A stretch of DNA of 64,000 nucleotides from Candidatus Ozemibacter sibiricus (GTDB taxonomy: Bacteria; Muiribacteriota; Ozemobacteria; Ozemobacterales; Ozemobacteraceae). Below are positions 10,566 through 19,002 of the stretch, in pieces. A program made the position numbers and the translations under genes. The stretch spans positions 186,001 through 250,000 of the forward strand of contig QOQW01000001.1 in assembly GCA_003327425.1 (NCBI GenBank), in the 5' to 3' direction. Within the stretch, counting starts at the first letter, position 1; each line of letters begins with the position of its first letter. The notes beneath the pieces are model-generated. The model saw only the letters and a program-made list of their open reading frames with translations, did no database searches and was not told where the DNA came from.

Positions 10566-12266
10566 ATGAACATGCGAACAGGGCGCGCAGGCGCCCTCTC
10601 GAGCGTTTTTCTCTTTTCCCTCGCGGTCCTGGCGTTGCTGGCTCACCCCGCCTGGACCGCCGACGCCCCGGCGTCCGCCAAGGCCGGCGAGGCCGCGCCA
10701 GCGGGCGCCGGCAACCCTGATGATGTGCTGGCTACGGTCGGTGATTGGAAGATCACGCGCGCCGACATGATGAGAGAGATCGAGAATTTCCGAGGCTCCG
10801 GGGGCGATCGCGTTCCCGACTTCAGCGACAAGGAAAACCAGAAGAAGTTCCTGCAGCAGCTGATCGAGATCACCCTGCTCGAAAAGAAGGCGGCCGCCGC
10901 GAACATCCCCGAGAAGCCTGAACTCAGAGAACAGATTCAGGAGAATGCCGTGGCCCTGCTGGCCAACGCCTACATCCGCAAGAGTCTGGGCGAGGCCAAG
11001 GTGGGCAAGGCCGACATCGAACAGTACTACCAGAAGAACAAAGAGCGGTTCTCCACTCCCTCCACCTACCATCTCCATCAGATCACGCTGGATTCTCAGG
11101 AAGCGGCGGACGGGGCCAGAAAAGCTCTCGAGGCCAAGAAATCCTTCGCCGAGCTGGCCCGCGAAAAATCCACCGACAAATACAAGAGCAGCGGTGGCGA
11201 TCGCGGGTTCGTGGCGCTCTCCGAATTGCCGCCCATGGTCGCGGCGGCTGTCGCCGGCCTGGCGGCCGACCAGATCTCCGCTCCGATCGCCGATGGCGAA
11301 GGCAAATTCCTCCTCGTGAAGTACTCGGAGAAGAAGGAGGGCTCGCAGAAATCCCTCGAGGAAGTCTCGGGGGAGATCGAGCGCGAACTCAAGGAACAGC
11401 TGCCTCGTCAGGCCCTGGAAGCTCGGTTGGCCGAGCTCGAGAAGGAATTCAACTTCAAGCTCGAGCCCAAGGCTCTCGAGGTGCTGCGGCAGGGCGAATT
11501 CAAGCCGTCCGATCTCGATCAGGTGCTGTTCACCATCGGCACCGAGGCGGTCAAGATCAGCGCGTTGATGCCCGAGCTCGAGCGCATTCCGCCGTTCATC
11601 CGCCCGGCCATTCTGGGCGGCGAGGGTCTCAACGATTTCGTCAAGCAGTTCAGCCATCGTGAACTGATCCGCCGCTATGTGGCCAGGAACTTCGACGCGC
11701 TGGCCAAGGAATTCCCTCACGTGCTGAAGGATGCCAGGCGGCGGGTGGCCTTGAAGCATCTTCTCGATGAGAAGATCGGCAACGTTGTCACCGTCTCTGA
11801 CGACGAGATCAAGGATTACTACACGCAGAATCTGGGCGAGTTCGCCCAGCCCGAACAGGTGCGCGCCCATCACATCCTGGTCGATTCCGAAGACAAAGCC
11901 AAATCCCTCAAGGACAAGATCGAGAAGGGCGAGAAATTCGAGGATCTGGCCAAAGCCGAGTCCAAATGCCCTTCCGGCAAAGAGGGGGGCGACCTCGGGT
12001 TCTTCAGCAAGGGCCAGATGGTGCCGGAGTTCGATCAAGTTGCGCAGACGGCCGAGGTCGGCAAGGTGGTGGGCCCGGTGAAGACCCAGTTCGGCTATCA
12101 TCTGATCCGCGTCGATGAGCGCAAAGCGGCCGGCACCATCCCGCTCGATGAGGTGAAGGAGCAGATCCGCTCTCGGTTGCTGCCGCAGAAGCAGCGGGCC
12201 GCCTTTGACAAATTCCTCGAAGACCTCAAGAAGGAATATCCCGTCAAAGAGACCGGCGCTCTCTGA
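10566..12266 (+). CDS. Exported SurA/PpiC-type peptidyl-prolyl isomerase
   Basis: Signal peptide; parvulin signature EQVRAHHILVDSEDKAKSLKDKIEKGEKFEDLAKAESKCPSGKEGGDLGFFSKGQMVPEFDQVAQTAEVGKVVGPVKTQFGYHLIRV; second more divergent parvulin-like region upstream. Confidence 0.9.
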   Translation: MNMRTGRAGALSSVFLFSLAVLALLAHPAWTADAPASAKAGEAAPAGAGNPDDVLATVGDWKITRADMMREIENFRGSGGDRVPDFSDKENQKKFLQQLIEITLLEKKAAAANIPEKPELREQIQENAVALLANAYIRKSLGEAKVGKADIEQYYQKNKERFSTPSTYHLHQITLDSQEAADGARKALEAKKSFAELAREKSTDKYKSSGGDRGFVALSELPPMVAAAVAGLAADQISAPIADGEGKFLLVKYSEKKEGSQKSLEEVSGEIERELKEQLPRQALEARLAELEKEFNFKLEPKALEVLRQGEFKPSDLDQVLFTIGTEAVKISALMPELERIPPFIRPAILGGEGLNDFVKQFSHRELIRRYVARNFDALAKEFPHVLKDARRRVALKHLLDEKIGNVVTVSDDEIKDYYTQNLGEFAQPEQVRAHHILVDSEDKAKSLKDKIEKGEKFEDLAKAESKCPSGKEGGDLGFFSKGQMVPEFDQVAQTAEVGKVVGPVKTQFGYHLIRVDERKAAGTIPLDEVKEQIRSRLLPQKQRAAFDKFLEDLKKEYPVKETGAL

Positions 12267-12353
12267 GCCCCCATGGGTACCCCCCCCCTGCCGGGACCGG
12301 ATCCGATGCCGGTTCCCCAATCTGACGCACTAGGAGGTCCTCCAAATCCGGCC

Positions 12354-13901
12354 ATGGAGTATGTCGTCTATCTGGTCATGCTGGTGGTCGGTGGTCTGGT
12401 CGGCTTTTTCCTGAACCGATTGTCCTCCCAGGGGAAGAGTGACGAGATCATCGCCGCGGCCGAACAACAACGAGAAGCTCTCCTCGCCGAGGCCCGTCGC
12501 AAGGCCCAGGAAGAGCTGGAGCAGGCCCAGAAACGGGCCCGCGAAATCAAGGAAAAGGAACTCGCCCTTCGCAAGAACGCTGAGAAGGACATCAAGAAGA
12601 AGAAGCACGATCTCGAGAAGCTCGAAAGCCAGCTTCTGCACAAGATCGAAAAGGCCGAAGCCCGGTCCGACCTGCTCGACAAGAAATTGGAAGACCTGCG
12701 GGCCCGCGAAGCCGAGATCGAAACCCGCAAACAGGAAGCGGAGGCGCTGGTCGAGAACCAGCGTCGCGAACTGGAGCGGGTGGCCGGGCTCAGCCCGGAG
12801 CAGGCCCGGGCCGAACTGCTCAAGCGGGTCGAGGACGAACTCAGCTACGAGATCGCCGTCAAGGTCAAGGATGCCGAAGCCCGCATCAAAGAGGCCGCCG
12901 ACAAGAAGTCGCGCGAGATCCTGGCCACGACCATCCAGCGCTGCGCGACCGACCATTCGATCGATCCGATCGTCACCGTCGTCGAGCTGCCTTCCGAAGA
13001 GATGAAAGGGCGGATCATCGGTCGGGAAGGCCGTAACATCCGGGCTTTCGAGAGTCTGACCGGCGTCGACTGCATCATCGATGATACCCCGGAAGCGGTC
13101 GTCCTCTCCGGGTTCGATCCGATCAAGCGCGAGATCGCGCGCGTCACCATGGAGATGCTGACTCTGGATGGGCGGATCCACCCGGCCAAGATCGAAGAGA
13201 TGTACGAGAAGGCCAAGAAGGAGGTGCATCTGCGGGTCAAAGAGGCCGGCGAGCAGGCCATGCTGGCGCTGGGCATCCAGAGCATCCACTCCGAGCTGAT
13301 CGACATCGTCGGTCGGCTCAATTTCCGCACCTCGTACGGGCAGAACGTGCTGCAGCATTCGATCGAGGTGGCCAACCTGGCGGCCGGCATGGCCGCCGAG
13401 ATCGGCGCCAATCCCATGCTGGCCAAGCGGGCCGGCCTGCTGCACGACATCGGCAAGGTGATCGAGAGCGACGAAGGGAATCATGCGGCGCTGGGCGCCG
13501 AATTCGCCCGCAAGTATCAGGAGTCGCCCAAGGTGGTCAATGCCATCGGGGCCCACCATGAAGACATCCCCTACGAGACGGTCGAGGCCGTGCTGATCTC
13601 GGCGGCCGACGCCATTTCGGCCAGCCGGCGCGGCGCCCGCAAGGAATCGCTCGACGCCTACATCAAACGGCTCGAGGAACTCGAGAACATCGCGCGTGGG
13701 TTCGACGGCGTGGCCTCGGCCTACGCCATCCAGGCCGGGCGGGAGATCCGCGTCATGGTCCAGCCCGAGAAGGTCGATGATGTCATGGCCCCCAAGCTGT
13801 GCCGCGACATCGTCAAGAAGATCGAATCCGATCTCGAATACCCCGGACAGGTGAAGGTCGTTCTCATCCGGGAAACCCGGAGCGTGGAAATCGCCCATTG
13901 A
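12354..13901 (+). CDS. rny: Ribonuclease Y
   Basis: N-terminal TM helix, long coiled coil, KH domain ([47 protein letters not shown]), HD domain (GLLHDIGKV). ATG 12354 preceded by AGGAGG; upstream alternative start at 12273. Confidence 0.96.
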   Translation: MEYVVYLVMLVVGGLVGFFLNRLSSQGKSDEIIAAAEQQREALLAEARRKAQEELEQAQKRAREIKEKELALRKNAEKDIKKKKHDLEKLESQLLHKIEKAEARSDLLDKKLEDLRAREAEIETRKQEAEALVENQRRELERVAGLSPEQARAELLKRVEDELSYEIAVKVKDAEARIKEAADKKSREILATTIQRCATDHSIDPIVTVVELPSEEMKGRIIGREGRNIRAFESLTGVDCIIDDTPEAVVLSGFDPIKREIARVTMEMLTLDGRIHPAKIEEMYEKAKKEVHLRVKEAGEQAMLALGIQSIHSELIDIVGRLNFRTSYGQNVLQHSIEVANLAAGMAAEIGANPMLAKRAGLLHDIGKVIESDEGNHAALGAEFARKYQESPKVVNAIGAHHEDIPYETVEAVLISAADAISASRRGARKESLDAYIKRLEELENIARGFDGVASAYAIQAGREIRVMVQPEKVDDVMAPKLCRDIVKKIESDLEYPGQVKVVLIRETRSVEIAH

Positions 13902-13912
13902 TCGAGGGCTGA

Positions 13913-13957
13913 TCACCCCCCCGGAGGCCAGGGACACTCCTGCTCCGAGGGGGTTTT
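13913..13957 (+). terminator. Terminator-like hairpin downstream of rny
   Basis: CACCCCCCCGGAG ... CTCCGAGGGGG followed by TTTT (3' arm 13943-13957). Confidence 0.55.
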
Positions 13958-14011
13958 CCATCCTCGGGCCGGAGACGGGCGGTCGAGGCTGCCCAGAAAA
14001 GGAGACGGCGC

Positions 14012-14860
14012 GTGCGCGTCCTGATGATCGGCGACATCTACGGAGCCCCCGGGCGGGCCATGGTCGCTCGCCTGGTGCCGGCGCTCCGGGCCCGTCACCG
14101 CCTCGATTGGGTCATCGCCAACGGCGAGAATGCCACGGGCGGGGCTGGCCTGTCCCCGCACCATCGGGATCGGCTGCTGGCTGCCGGCATCGATCTGCTC
14201 ACCGGCGGCAATCACCTCTTCGCTCGGCCGGATTGGCCCGCCACGGTCGGCGGGGCGGGGCGGGCCCTGCGCCCGCACAACCTGGGCGGCGATGCTCTGC
14301 CGGGGAAGGGGTGGGCCGTGCTCGAACACCCGCAGCGCCCTCCGCTGGCGGTGCTCAACCTGGAGGGGCGAGTCTTCCTCGATCCGGCCGATTGCCCGTT
14401 CCGCTGGGCTGACGCTCTGCTGGCCCGCCTTCCCGCCGGGGTGCCGGTGGTGGTCGACTTCCATGCCGAAGCCACCTCGGAAAAGCTCGCTCTGGCGTGG
14501 TACCTCGATGGCCGGGTCGCCTTCGTGGCCGGAACCCACACGCATGTCCAGACCTCCGACGAACGGATTCTTCCGGGCGGGACGGGGGTCATTACCGACC
14601 TTGGCATGACCGGCCCCCGGGACGGGATTCTCGGCGTGGCCCGGGAGACCGTGATCGGGCGCTTCCGGAACGGGTTCTCCGAGCGGTTTCAACCGGCCGA
14701 GGGTCCGTCGGTCCTGGAAGGGGTGCTGGTCGAAATCGGGGCGGACGACGGGCGGGCGCGTGCCATCACGCGCCTTCGGCTTCAGGAGGCGGAGGGCGGA
14801 GCGGCCGACGGCGGGGGGGAAGCGGCTGGCGGCAAGGCTTCCAGCAGTTGCTCCAGGTAG
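14012..14860 (+). CDS. ymdB: YmdB-family metallophosphoesterase
   Basis: MRVLMIGDIYGAPGR...DWVIANGENATGGAGLSP...GIDLLTGGNHLF...GTHTHVQTSDERILPGGTGVITDLGMTGPRDGILG; located immediately after rny. Confidence 0.92.
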   Translation: MRVLMIGDIYGAPGRAMVARLVPALRARHRLDWVIANGENATGGAGLSPHHRDRLLAAGIDLLTGGNHLFARPDWPATVGGAGRALRPHNLGGDALPGKGWAVLEHPQRPPLAVLNLEGRVFLDPADCPFRWADALLARLPAGVPVVVDFHAEATSEKLALAWYLDGRVAFVAGTHTHVQTSDERILPGGTGVITDLGMTGPRDGILGVARETVIGRFRNGFSERFQPAEGPSVLEGVLVEIGADDGRARAITRLRLQEAEGGAADGGGEAAGGKASSSCSR

Positions 14861-15156
14861 GATTTGAGGAATTCTTCCGCCTGGTAGCCGACCAGCAGTT
14901 CCACCGTCTCTCCCGCGGCCATCAGCAGCGTGGACGGGAGGGTGCGAATCTCGTAGCGATCGGCGAGTTCTGGCTCGGCATCGACATCGACGCGCGCGAT
15001 GAAGACCGGTTTGCCGGCGAACCCGGCCGCCAGCCGATCCAACAGGGCCAGTTGCGATCGAGAAGGGGCACACCAGGTGGCATGGAACACCACGATGCCG
15101 ACCCGGGTCGGATCGCTGGTGGTGGCGGTGAAGGTGGTCTGGGTCAGGTCGGTCAT
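14782..15156 (-). CDS. Thioredoxin-like protein with CAPS active site
   Basis: VVFHATWCAPSRSQLALLDRLAAGFAGKPVFIARVDVDAEPELADRYEIRTLPSTLLMAAGETVELLVGY: thioredoxin fold pattern, WCAPS instead of WCGPC. Confidence 0.85.
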   Translation of the reverse strand: MTDLTQTTFTATTSDPTRVGIVVFHATWCAPSRSQLALLDRLAAGFAGKPVFIARVDVDAEPELADRYEIRTLPSTLLMAAGETVELLVGYQAEEFLKSYLEQLLEALPPAASPPPSAAPPSAS

Positions 15157-15215
15157 GCGGCGGCCTCCGCGAGGGATTCAGGTGACCATGGGGCGAGCGA
15201 GGGGGCACCGACCCA

Positions 15216-15244
15216 TTGTATGGTCTACCAGCTTCCGGTATAAT
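15216..15244 (+). promoter_or_regulatory. Sigma-70-type promoter
   Basis: TTGTAT - 17 nt - TATAAT, 65 nt upstream of ATG 15309. Confidence 0.65.
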
Positions 15245-15308
15245 AGCACGGGCTGCCGGGCCGGGGCCCGGGTGTTGTCATTTTTCCACTTTTCCAAGCG
15301 GGTGAGCC

Positions 15309-16196
15309 ATGGAGATCAGTGCCCTCATCGCCCAGATTCGAACAACCCTGTCCACCATGGGCGGAGGAGAACTCCCCCCTTTCCCTGGGGTGCTGCCAGT
15401 GCCCTGGTATCATCCCGACCTCCTGGCCTGGCTGTTCGGGCCGACCGAGGGGAGCCGCTTCGGCTTCCCTTTGATTCCCCCGTCGCGCGAAGGATCCGCG
15501 CTCCGCGATGCCTGTCGCCCAGGGTTCATCTGGGCTCGGCGTCCCTTCCATCCGGCCTGGCTGGCTCGCATTCAGGAGCTCCTTCTTCCGCTGGGCGCCC
15601 TCGCTGCCGAAGAACCCCGCGCGTCGTCCGGAACGATCGATCTCACCGGCCTGGTTCTGCCCGAGACCCTGGAATCCGAAGTCGGCGCTGCCTGGCGACT
15701 CTGGGTCCGGGGCGTCCCGACCGGAGAACTCCGGGTCGTGACGGCGATCGGTGGAGAAATCCTTCCACAGCCAACGGGGTTGCTCACCATCGAACTGGCG
15801 ACCCTGGCGGCGATCCTCCGCGGGGACGTGGCTGGCAGCGTGCCGCCATGGGCCCGCGATTGGCCTTGCGATGACGTTCTGGCCTGGAAGGAGATGGCCG
15901 GAGCCGAGCCTGCCGGCCCCGATGCCGGAGAGGCTCTGACCGCACGGGTCGAACGGTGCGCTGCGGCTTTCGATCAGGCTCTGAACCGCAAGACCCTGGC
16001 CGCCCTCTTGCGCGGGCTGGCTGACCTCGGCCGGTTGTGGAACTCCCTCGAAGACCGCGGGCAGATGGGCACGCCAGCCGGGCGTGAGGCCCAGGTGGTC
16101 CTGCGGGGACGATTCCGCAAAGGGGTGGCGGCGCTGGCGCGGGCGGCCGCCGCGGTGCCCTCCGGCAAACCTGCGAAAGAAGGGGTGCTGCGTTGA
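15309..16196 (+). CDS. Hypothetical protein
   Basis: 295-aa ORF with promoter upstream, stop overlaps next start; no family recognised. Confidence 0.65.
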   Translation: MEISALIAQIRTTLSTMGGGELPPFPGVLPVPWYHPDLLAWLFGPTEGSRFGFPLIPPSREGSALRDACRPGFIWARRPFHPAWLARIQELLLPLGALAAEEPRASSGTIDLTGLVLPETLESEVGAAWRLWVRGVPTGELRVVTAIGGEILPQPTGLLTIELATLAAILRGDVAGSVPPWARDWPCDDVLAWKEMAGAEPAGPDAGEALTARVERCAAAFDQALNRKTLAALLRGLADLGRLWNSLEDRGQMGTPAGREAQVVLRGRFRKGVAALARAAAAVPSGKPAKEGVLR

Positions 16197-17056
16197 TGAG
16201 ATTCGGTCGCGTCCCTCGTTCGTTCCCTGTTGCACGGCTGATCATTCTGTGGGCGATGGTGATGAGCTGGGGAATGGTGATGGCTCCTGGCCGGGTCGCC
16301 GGCCTCGACCTCACCCCAGACCTCCTGTTCCAGCAGATGGAAGAGAAGACCGAAAAGATCTTTTCGCTGATTTCCGAGGTCGAACTCTCTTCCGGTTCGC
16401 TCCGTACGCATGTCACGCTCTCCATTCAAAGTCCTGATAAATTCGCCATGGATTTCGAGGGCAACCATCTGCGGGTGGTCTTCGACGGAGAAAGGCTCTG
16501 GATCTATATTGCTGCCTTGGCTGAGGTCTTCACGCTCGACACCTCGGGTGGCGGCGGCTGGCTGTCCGAGGCCCTGCGCGAGTGGGTGAATCCACGCGAG
16601 ATCGTCACCCGCATCACCCGCAAAACCCTGTTCTCGTTTTTCGATGTGACATTGCTCGATCGTGCCACCGTCGCCACGTTGGCCGCCACGCTGGGACTGC
16701 CCCCCGACAAGGTGCAGGTGATGCGCTTCCAGCCCATCGGTCGGTCGGTCTTCCAGCGGGTGTTCGACGTCGGGTTCTACCACCTCGTGTTTTCGCTGGA
16801 AAGCTATCTGCCGGTCATGGTCCAGGAGTTCGCGCCCGATGGGTCGTCGCGGGGCATGTTGCGGGTTTTGCAGTACCGAATCAACGATCCCATTCCCAAA
16901 GAACGATTCATATTCGGGGTGCCCCCTGGCGTTAAAGAGGTGCCGCTTTCCGCTGTGATCGCCCAGAAGCTCGAGCAGAGCAAGGAATACCTGGTCGAAC
17001 GGGTGGGGCAGATGATCGAGAGCCTGCGTCGCAAACTCACCGATTGGGGATTATGA
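16196..17056 (+). CDS. LolA-like outer-membrane lipoprotein carrier/sorting protein (putative)
   Basis: Hydrophobic N-terminus then LLFQQMEEKTEKIFSLISEVELSS...SIQSPDKFAMDFEGNHLRVVFDGERLWIYIA, LolA-like pattern. ATG 16196 overlaps upstream stop; TTG 16193 also possible. Confidence 0.6.
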   Translation: MRFGRVPRSFPVARLIILWAMVMSWGMVMAPGRVAGLDLTPDLLFQQMEEKTEKIFSLISEVELSSGSLRTHVTLSIQSPDKFAMDFEGNHLRVVFDGERLWIYIAALAEVFTLDTSGGGGWLSEALREWVNPREIVTRITRKTLFSFFDVTLLDRATVATLAATLGLPPDKVQVMRFQPIGRSVFQRVFDVGFYHLVFSLESYLPVMVQEFAPDGSSRGMLRVLQYRINDPIPKERFIFGVPPGVKEVPLSAVIAQKLEQSKEYLVERVGQMIESLRRKLTDWGL

Positions 17057-17057
17057 C

Positions 17058-18266
17058 ATGATGGAATTCCGCAAAACCCTGACTCCGCAAGAAATCGAAA
17101 AGGGCGTCCTGCGCTGGGACGACTCCCAGGACCGCCTGATGCGGCGGATCCTGCCGCAGACGCTGGTCTTCGACATGCTCTTCGATGGGAAACGGCTCGA
17201 CCATCTGTCGGTGGAATGGGAAAAGCGGGAGATCTTCATCGGGGAGCCCTTGAAGAAAGCCCTGGCCGGGTCCGAGGTCGCGATTTTTTCGCCCACTGAC
17301 AAGGCCAACCCTGTGGTGGTCGGGAAGCTGGTCGACCCGAGCGAGAAGATCATGATCCGGAAGCGGTTGTCCCATGTCGAACACAAGAACCGTGTGCTGA
17401 AGTGGTACGCCCGCGAAGATGATCTCTACCGTCGGCTGTTGCCTCGCTCGGGCACCTATTTCCTCGAAGTGGGCGGCCGGCGCCAGCCCGGTCCTCCTCC
17501 CAATTTCGAAAAACGGACGCTGGCCATCGGGGAAGCCCTGCGGGTGTTTTCGCCAGGCGATCACCTCCTGATCCGGTGGTCGCCCGACGCCGAGGTCCCG
17601 ACCCTGACCATCAATCGAGAGGAAATGCCTGCGTCGATCGCTACCGATGCGATGACCTCCCTGCGCTCGATGGTGGCCCGCCTGCTGTCCCGCCCGTTGA
17701 GCGAATTCAACGAAGGAGAGATGAAAGGGCTGATCGTCCTGCTCGACGAGAACAAAAATCTCTGGGAACGCTTGAATCAGGTCAATCAGGAAAATCAGAA
17801 GCTCAAGGAGCAGATCGCCACCCTGGAGTCGGTCTTCGAACAGTTTTCCCGCAACTCGTTCTTCGCCTGCAAGAAGGATTTCCAGGACTGGGTGGCTTCC
17901 CACCTCCATTTGTTCGAGAAAGGCATCCGCCTCCTGCATCGCGATTATCGCCTGACCGGGCCCGATGGTCGCCCCCTCAATCTCGATCTCCTCTGCCAGG
18001 ACCGCAAGGGCATTCTGGTCGCGGTGGAGATCCTCTTCCAGCCCGCGCCTGATGAATTGGCCGAGGCCTTCCGGCGCCTGGATCACGCGGCCAGCAGCCT
18101 GGATGCCCTGGCCCATGATCTGAGCGGCGGCAAATTGAAGGCGACCTCCATCCGGGGGATGATCATCACCAATCGTGAACGGACCGAACTGGTCGAGCAG
18201 TGCTTGCAGAAAGGATACAAACTCTGCGTGGTCAACAGCGGGTGCGTCATCGATGTCCTCGAATAG
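17058..18266 (+). CDS. Protein with duplicated N-terminal module, coiled coil and NucS/DUF91-like C-terminal domain
   Basis: Repeat copies GVLRWDDSQDRLMRRILP... and RVLKWYAREDDLYRRLLP...; coiled coil ENKNLWERLNQVNQENQKLKEQIATLE; C-terminal GRPLNLDLLCQDRKGILVAVEI resembles PD-(D/E)XK endonuclease core of the NucS/DUF91 type. Confidence 0.55.
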   Translation: MMEFRKTLTPQEIEKGVLRWDDSQDRLMRRILPQTLVFDMLFDGKRLDHLSVEWEKREIFIGEPLKKALAGSEVAIFSPTDKANPVVVGKLVDPSEKIMIRKRLSHVEHKNRVLKWYAREDDLYRRLLPRSGTYFLEVGGRRQPGPPPNFEKRTLAIGEALRVFSPGDHLLIRWSPDAEVPTLTINREEMPASIATDAMTSLRSMVARLLSRPLSEFNEGEMKGLIVLLDENKNLWERLNQVNQENQKLKEQIATLESVFEQFSRNSFFACKKDFQDWVASHLHLFEKGIRLLHRDYRLTGPDGRPLNLDLLCQDRKGILVAVEILFQPAPDELAEAFRRLDHAASSLDALAHDLSGGKLKATSIRGMIITNRERTELVEQCLQKGYKLCVVNSGCVIDVLE

Positions 18267-19002
18267 GCTGCTTGGCCGATCCTGGGGGCTCAATCGCGGG
18301 GAGGAATCCTTCCTGGGCGTCCCCGTCGGGATGATCACCCTGGCCGGCTGCTCGGCCGCCTGTCTGTTCTGCTACCTTGCCGCTGCCGAGGCCCACCCCG
18401 TCGCTCTCGATCCATCCGCCTTCGTGGCCATCGCGCAGGATCTGGCTCGCCGCGGTGCGACCTGTTTGTACCTGGTCAACCCCGAGGTGTCCTGCCATGA
18501 ATTGCTGGGAGAAGCGCTGGCGGCCGTGCGCCGCCTCGAACCCGAGTGGCCCATCGTGCTCAAGCTGGGCGGGCACGAGCCCTTGGCGCTGGCGCGGGCC
18601 CTGCGTCCCTGGACCGATGCGGTCTCCCTCGATGTCAAGGTGTTCGGGCCAGCTGATGCGGCGACAGTGGTGGGCTGCCCCGACTATGCCGAGCGTGTGC
18701 GCGCCCTGGCCGATTTCTGGAGAACGGAATTGGGCCCCTGGCCCGGCGACCGGCCGACCCCGCAAGGAGTCTGGTTCCGCCATGTCGTGCTGCCCGAGCG
18801 GGCCCACGGGTGGGGCGACGGTCTGCGGGCCGTCGATCCGACCGGCCGGGTGCCCGTCTGGGTGACGCTGCACTATCGGCCCTTCGGCCGGGCCCGCCAG
18901 CACCCCGTCCTGGGGCGGCGTCTGGAGGCCGCGGAACGGCAGGCGGCCGTCGAGGTGGCCCGCGGCCTGCAACGTGAGGGGAGAACGGTATGGCTGGCAT
19001 GA
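18253..19002 (+). CDS. Radical SAM protein, PflA/PflX-like
   Basis: GMITLAGCSAACLFCYLAA: CxxxCxxC cluster motif; VSLDVKVFGPADAATVVGCPDYAERV similar to PflX (COG1313)-type proteins. ATG 18253 overlaps preceding gene. Confidence 0.75.
   Translation: MSSNRLLGRSWGLNRGEESFLGVPVGMITLAGCSAACLFCYLAAAEAHPVALDPSAFVAIAQDLARRGATCLYLVNPEVSCHELLGEALAAVRRLEPEWPIVLKLGGHEPLALARALRPWTDAVSLDVKVFGPADAATVVGCPDYAERVRALADFWRTELGPWPGDRPTPQGVWFRHVVLPERAHGWGDGLRAVDPTGRVPVWVTLHYRPFGRARQHPVLGRRLEAAERQAAVEVARGLQREGRTVWLA

Noticed and set aside
12325-12345. AGGAGGTCCTCC near the rny start as a Shine-Dalgarno-sequestering hairpin
   Set aside because: The two halves are adjacent, leaving too short a loop to form an intramolecular hairpin.
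10551-13961. Two ~540-590-aa minus-strand ORFs (10551-12320, 12330-13961)
   Set aside because: Antisense shadows of the SurA/PpiC-like gene and rny.
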